The notes beneath the pieces were generated by a model. That model saw nothing but the letters and a program-made list of their open reading frames with translations. It searched no databases and was not told the origin of the DNA. A stretch of 64,000 bases of DNA from JBGLNJ01 sp041300525 (GTDB taxonomy: Bacteria; Chloroflexota; Anaerolineae; Fen-1058): assembly GCA_041300525.1 (NCBI GenBank), contig JBGLNJ010000001.1:1550001-1614000 (forward strand). Direction: 5' to 3'. The translations under genes and the position numbers were made by a program. Position 1 is the first letter of the stretch; the number at the start of each line of letters is the position of its first letter. Below are positions 61,052 through 64,000 of this stretch, piece after piece.

Positions 61052-62083
61052 TTACCGAGAGACTCGTCCCGAAGCATCGCCCGCCATGAGTTGCTCGACT
61101 TCGGCCACGGTCACGGCGTTGAAATCGCCGGGGATGCTGTGCTTGAGGCACGACGCCGCCACGGCAAAGCGCAGCGCTTTATCAGGGTCACGTGTGTACT
61201 TGCGCAAACCGTAAATCAGTCCGCCCATGAAGGCATCGCCGCCGCCCACGCGATCCACGATGGGGATGATGTCATACGTCGGCGCGGCGTGATACTCGCC
61301 GTTGTGCAGTAGCATGCCCGACCATGTGTTGTGGCTGGCCGACACCGAGCCGCGCAGTGTAATGGCGACTGTCTTTAGACTGGGGAAGCGCTTGACGAGT
61401 TCTTTGCACACGTAGTGGTATTTGTCAGCCTCCACCTTGCCCGCGGTCACGTCGGCTTCCGGCGCTGTGATGCCGAACACTTTATCGGCATCCTCTTCGT
61501 TGCCGAGGGCGACATCGCACAGGCCGATGAGGTCGGCCATCACCTCGCCGGCTGACTTGCCCCACTTCCACAGCTTGGCGCGATAGTTCAGGTCGCAAGA
61601 GACGGTCAGTCCCATTTGCCTGGCAACCTGAATGCCTTCGCGGCAAGCTTCCGCCGCGCCTTGCGAGACCGCCGGCGTGATGCCTGTCCAGTGGAACCAA
61701 TCCGCGCCATCGAACGCGGCTTTCCAGTCCACCATACCGGGCTGAATCGTCGCCAGGCTCGAACCGGCCCGGTCGTACACGACTTTGCTCGCGCGTTGAG
61801 TTGCGCCGGTTTCGAGAAAGTAGATGCCCAGCCGGTCGCCGCCGCGCACGATGTGGTCGGTGCGGATGCCATACGAGTGGAGGAACGCGATGCACGCATC
61901 GCCCAGGTCGTTCTTGGGCAAGCGCGTGACGAACTCGGCAGTCTCGCCATAGTTTGCCAGTGACGCGGCGACGTTCGCTTCGCCGCCGCCGTACATGACT
62001 TCAAAGGTTCGCGCTTGCGCGAACCTTTGAAAGCCTGGCGGCGCAAGCCGCAGCATAATCTCACCAAACGTCACGACTTTCAT
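61052..62083 (-). CDS. kdgK: PfkB-family sugar kinase, probable 2-keto-3-deoxygluconate kinase
   Basis: 343 residues: KVVTFGEIMLRLAPPGFQRF, YGGGEANVAASLANYG, and the PfkB signature DRVGGGDAFMGGLIYGL with the catalytic Asp (GGGDAF). The first motif and the FEVMYGGGEANVA substrate segment are those of KDG kinases. It phosphorylates 2-keto-3-deoxygluconate from pectin breakdown to KDPG. GGAGG lies five bases before ATG 62083. It follows a polygalacturonase and an unsaturated-galacturonyl hydrolase gene on the same strand, which supports this substrate. Confidence 0.88.
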   Translation of the reverse strand: MKVVTFGEIMLRLAPPGFQRFAQARTFEVMYGGGEANVAASLANYGETAEFVTRLPKNDLGDACIAFLHSYGIRTDHIVRGGDRLGIYFLETGATQRASKVVYDRAGSSLATIQPGMVDWKAAFDGADWFHWTGITPAVSQGAAEACREGIQVARQMGLTVSCDLNYRAKLWKWGKSAGEVMADLIGLCDVALGNEEDADKVFGITAPEADVTAGKVEADKYHYVCKELVKRFPSLKTVAITLRGSVSASHNTWSGMLLHNGEYHAAPTYDIIPIVDRVGGGDAFMGGLIYGLRKYTRDPDKALRFAVAASCLKHSIPGDFNAVTVAEVEQLMAGDASGRVSR

Positions 62084-62100
62084 GCATGCCTCCAGATCCA

Positions 62101-63627
62101 TTAATCCATTTGGCCGACTATTGCATCAGTGGGGACATCCTCTGCAGCATAGAGTGGCTGCTTGGCTCGCGCCAGATAATTGCCATCGAGAACGATCTCC
62201 CTGGTATTTTCGCCTTCTACGTGCAAGAACACTCCGGTTCCTGCGCTTGCCTTGCAGCTATGTATGAACGCGCCATCTACATTGCTCAGGCGAATGACGG
62301 GCGCATCAGCATAGGGCGTGCGCGTCGTGCTGGCGCTGATGTCCACGTCGGACGAGTCATTCAGCATCAACGCGGGCCCGAGCTGGCCTGTGACCTCGAC
62401 GTTGTGCAGTTTCAGCCCGCGCGCGTTGCGGATAAAGAGACCGGCGCGCTGCATCAGTTCCATGTCGTCGGCCATTTCGGGATAGCCCGCTTCGGCGTCC
62501 GGCGACATGGCAATCGAAACGTCGCTCAAGGAAACATCTTGTAGCGGCATCTCGGCCAATCCAAACAAAAAGCCCGCCGCGTATTTGACCTCGCGCGCTG
62601 TGATGTTGCTCAGGTGGATGCGGCGAAAGCGCGGCGTGCCATCCGTCACCGGACGAGATTGCTTGTCCGCAACCGTCTGGTCACCCCATGCGCCGCAGGC
62701 GTAATAGAGATTCATCGTCAACGGGCACAGGACATTTTCCATGACGATATTGGTCACGCGGATATCTTGTACCACGCCACCGCGCTCGCGTCGGGATTTG
62801 ATTCGAATGCCTCGATCCGTTCCCGTAAAGACACAGTTCGAAATGACGACATTCTTGACGCCGCCGCTCATCTCGCTGCCGATCACCACACCGCCGTGAC
62901 CGTATGCCATCGTACAGTTGGTGATCGTGATGTTTTCACAGGGCGAGAGGTTATCGCGGCCATTATCCTCCTTGCCCGACTTGATCGTGATGCAGTCGTC
63001 GCCAACACTCACGTAGCAATTGGAGATGCGCACGTAACGGCACGAGTCGGGATTGATGCCGTCCGTGTTGGGCGAATCGGCGGGATTGATGACCGTCACC
63101 TTGTCTACTGTTACGTTTTCGCAGTGAATCGGATTGATGGTCCAGGCAGGCGAGTTGGTCGCCGTGATGCTTTCGATGAGGACGTTGTTGCAGTTCGTGA
63201 ACGAGATGAGGCGCGGTCGAGGATGGGCGAGCTTGTTCTCCTTGTATAGTTTCCACCACATGCTTCCGCGGCCATCAATCGTGCCACGCCCGACGATCGC
63301 AATGTTGTTGAGGCCGTTGCCTGCGATCAATGGCGCATAGGTTTTCTGATCGGTCCCTTCCCAGCGGCCATCCATCACGGGATAATCCGCCAGGTTCTCG
63401 CTGCCCAGCAGGGTCGCGCCCGCGTCAAGATGAAGCGTGACGTTGCTGCGCAGGAAAAGAGAGCCGGTGACATAGTGGCCCGCGGGAAAGTAGACCGTGC
63501 CGCCGCCTGCCTGGCAGCACGCTTCGATAGCCGCCTGAATGGTCTGTGTGTCGAGGGTTTGACCGTCTCCGGCCGCGCCGTAATCGAGCACATTGAAAAA
63601 GCAGGAATGATCTTGTGACCGATTCAC
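62101..63627 (-). CDS. GH28 polygalacturonase-like glycosidase
   Basis: 508 residues forming a right-handed beta-helix: FFNVLDYGAAGDGQTLDTQT-IQ at the start, then the GH28 catalytic set NTDGIN, VGDDCITIKSG, GHGGVVIGSEM and RGIRIKS, which carry the three catalytic Asp, the His and the Arg-x-Lys. No signal peptide is visible, so it probably acts in the cytoplasm on imported oligogalacturonides or rhamnogalacturonides. The GTG start follows the stop of the GH105 gene by one base; the KDG kinase starts 17 bases after its stop. One operon. Confidence 0.92.
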   Translation of the reverse strand: MNRSQDHSCFFNVLDYGAAGDGQTLDTQTIQAAIEACCQAGGGTVYFPAGHYVTGSLFLRSNVTLHLDAGATLLGSENLADYPVMDGRWEGTDQKTYAPLIAGNGLNNIAIVGRGTIDGRGSMWWKLYKENKLAHPRPRLISFTNCNNVLIESITATNSPAWTINPIHCENVTVDKVTVINPADSPNTDGINPDSCRYVRISNCYVSVGDDCITIKSGKEDNGRDNLSPCENITITNCTMAYGHGGVVIGSEMSGGVKNVVISNCVFTGTDRGIRIKSRRERGGVVQDIRVTNIVMENVLCPLTMNLYYACGAWGDQTVADKQSRPVTDGTPRFRRIHLSNITAREVKYAAGFLFGLAEMPLQDVSLSDVSIAMSPDAEAGYPEMADDMELMQRAGLFIRNARGLKLHNVEVTGQLGPALMLNDSSDVDISASTTRTPYADAPVIRLSNVDGAFIHSCKASAGTGVFLHVEGENTREIVLDGNYLARAKQPLYAAEDVPTDAIVGQMD

Positions 63628-63628
63628 G

Positions 63629-64000
63629 TTACTGCCCCGGGTGTTCCATTTCGATGCTAGCGAGGATGAACGGGCTGACGCCTTTGTAGTCGTTCGTCAC
63701 GACTTGCTCTCCAACGTAATATTCGTATGAGCCATCTCGATACGGCGTCCCGCCCAGGCCCGCTCCGCCGCACGTCCTTTCAAGATTGACCAGGCCCTGC
63801 TCGTCCACTCGAATGAAGCGATCCAATATGCCTTGATAGCCTTCGCGCGCCACGTCCAGGTAGGTCTTGGCAAGATAGCTTTGCCGGACGGCTTTGGCAA
63901 TCGAATACACGAACATGCACGAAGCGGACGCTTCGAGGTAATTGCCATCGCGGTTACCCTGATCGAGCACCTGATACCACACGCCGGTGGATTGATCCTG
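63629..64000 (-). CDS. GH105 unsaturated rhamnogalacturonyl hydrolase-like protein, partial
   Basis: The frame enters from the right edge and gives about 123 C-terminal residues: WYQVLDQGNRDGNYLEASAS-CMFVYSIAKAVR, then LVNLERTCGGAGLGG, DGSYEYYVGEQVVTNDYKGV and PFILASIEME. This is the end of the (alpha/alpha)6 barrel of YteR/GH88-105 enzymes, which release unsaturated galacturonate from pectic oligosaccharides after lyase action. The catalytic Asp in the N-terminal part lies outside the window. It precedes the GH28 gene by one base. Confidence 0.88.
   Translation of the reverse strand, partial: QDQSTGVWYQVLDQGNRDGNYLEASASCMFVYSIAKAVRQSYLAKTYLDVAREGYQGILDRFIRVDEQGLVNLERTCGGAGLGGTPYRDGSYEYYVGEQVVTNDYKGVSPFILASIEMEHPGQ

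Noticed and set aside
1..64000. tRNA genes, rRNA genes and CRISPR arrays
   Set aside because: No T-loop GGTTCGA-type cloverleaf, no rRNA motifs and no regularly spaced repeats were found by eye on either strand; a covariance-model scan could still find a diverged tRNA.

Overview
The window reads as part of a moderately GC-rich bacterial chromosome, most likely from an uncultured Chloroflexota (Anaerolineae-like) lineage. This is inferred from gene content, not proven: lipoproteins and a foldase with long Thr/Pro linkers, giant secreted LamG/TSP3/PA14 proteins, secreted repeat proteins ending in a YLPIVLR-type tail, PimA-like phospholipid glycosylation genes, and ABC-2/SpoIIM and GIN-domain proteins. 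I found no rRNA, tRNA or CRISPR array.

Layout. 1-1430 holds the 5'-truncated end of a secreted Ig-like repeat protein. 1431-5300 carries a membrane protein and the housekeeping run rpsF-ssb-rpsR-foldase, with a promoter and a strong terminator. 5350-15103 holds divergent rel, then a + strand run: GH18-like lipoprotein, rsmD, NAGPA-type lipoprotein, HAD, MFS, methyltransferase, CPT-like kinase, metallophosphoesterase and TIM-barrel isomerase. 15448-18449 is a minus operon of a zinc-ribbon protein and an M1 peptidase. 18521-21401 has a YbbR remnant and a type II restriction-modification pair. 21465-25517 has der, rpsU, an RRM protein and a PatB-type lyase. 25591-36372 is the most broken stretch: fragments of an FtsX-type permease, RHH protein, FG-GAP-like protein, VIT transporter, mgtA, glgB and a glycosyltransferase lie between intact genes (six-repeat secreted protein, L,D-transpeptidase, site-2 protease, sugar transferase). 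36420-40487 is an ABC-2/SpoIIM transporter flanked by two RNase Z-like hydrolases. 41396-44003 is an acyltransferase-PimA-PgsA operon whose first gene has lost its 5' end next to a truncated transposase. 45175-52482 is a giant extracellular protein that is cut off. 52483-56987 is a signalling cluster (Ser/Thr kinase, GIN-domain lipoprotein, FHA-winged-helix regulator). 57118-60980 holds a MetE-like protein, a HEPN remnant, a three-part chimeric ORF, and a Pit transporter with a truncated DUF47 partner. 61052-64000 is a pectin-degradation operon (GH105, GH28, KDG kinase).

The most striking global property is the number of points (about 1430, 18520, 26435, 27033, 31395, 34500, 35520, 44004, 52482, 59150, 59330, 60950) where a gene stops mid-domain and an unrelated or distant fragment begins at once, often in the opposite orientation. 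Either the chromosome has been heavily rearranged, or the sequence is a chimeric scaffold joined without gap symbols. Read mapping across each joint must settle this before neighbourhood arguments that cross a joint are trusted. Neighbourhoods inside the blocks (rpsF-ssb-rpsR, the ABC operon, the PimA operon, the kinase cluster, the pectin operon) look ordinary and coherent.
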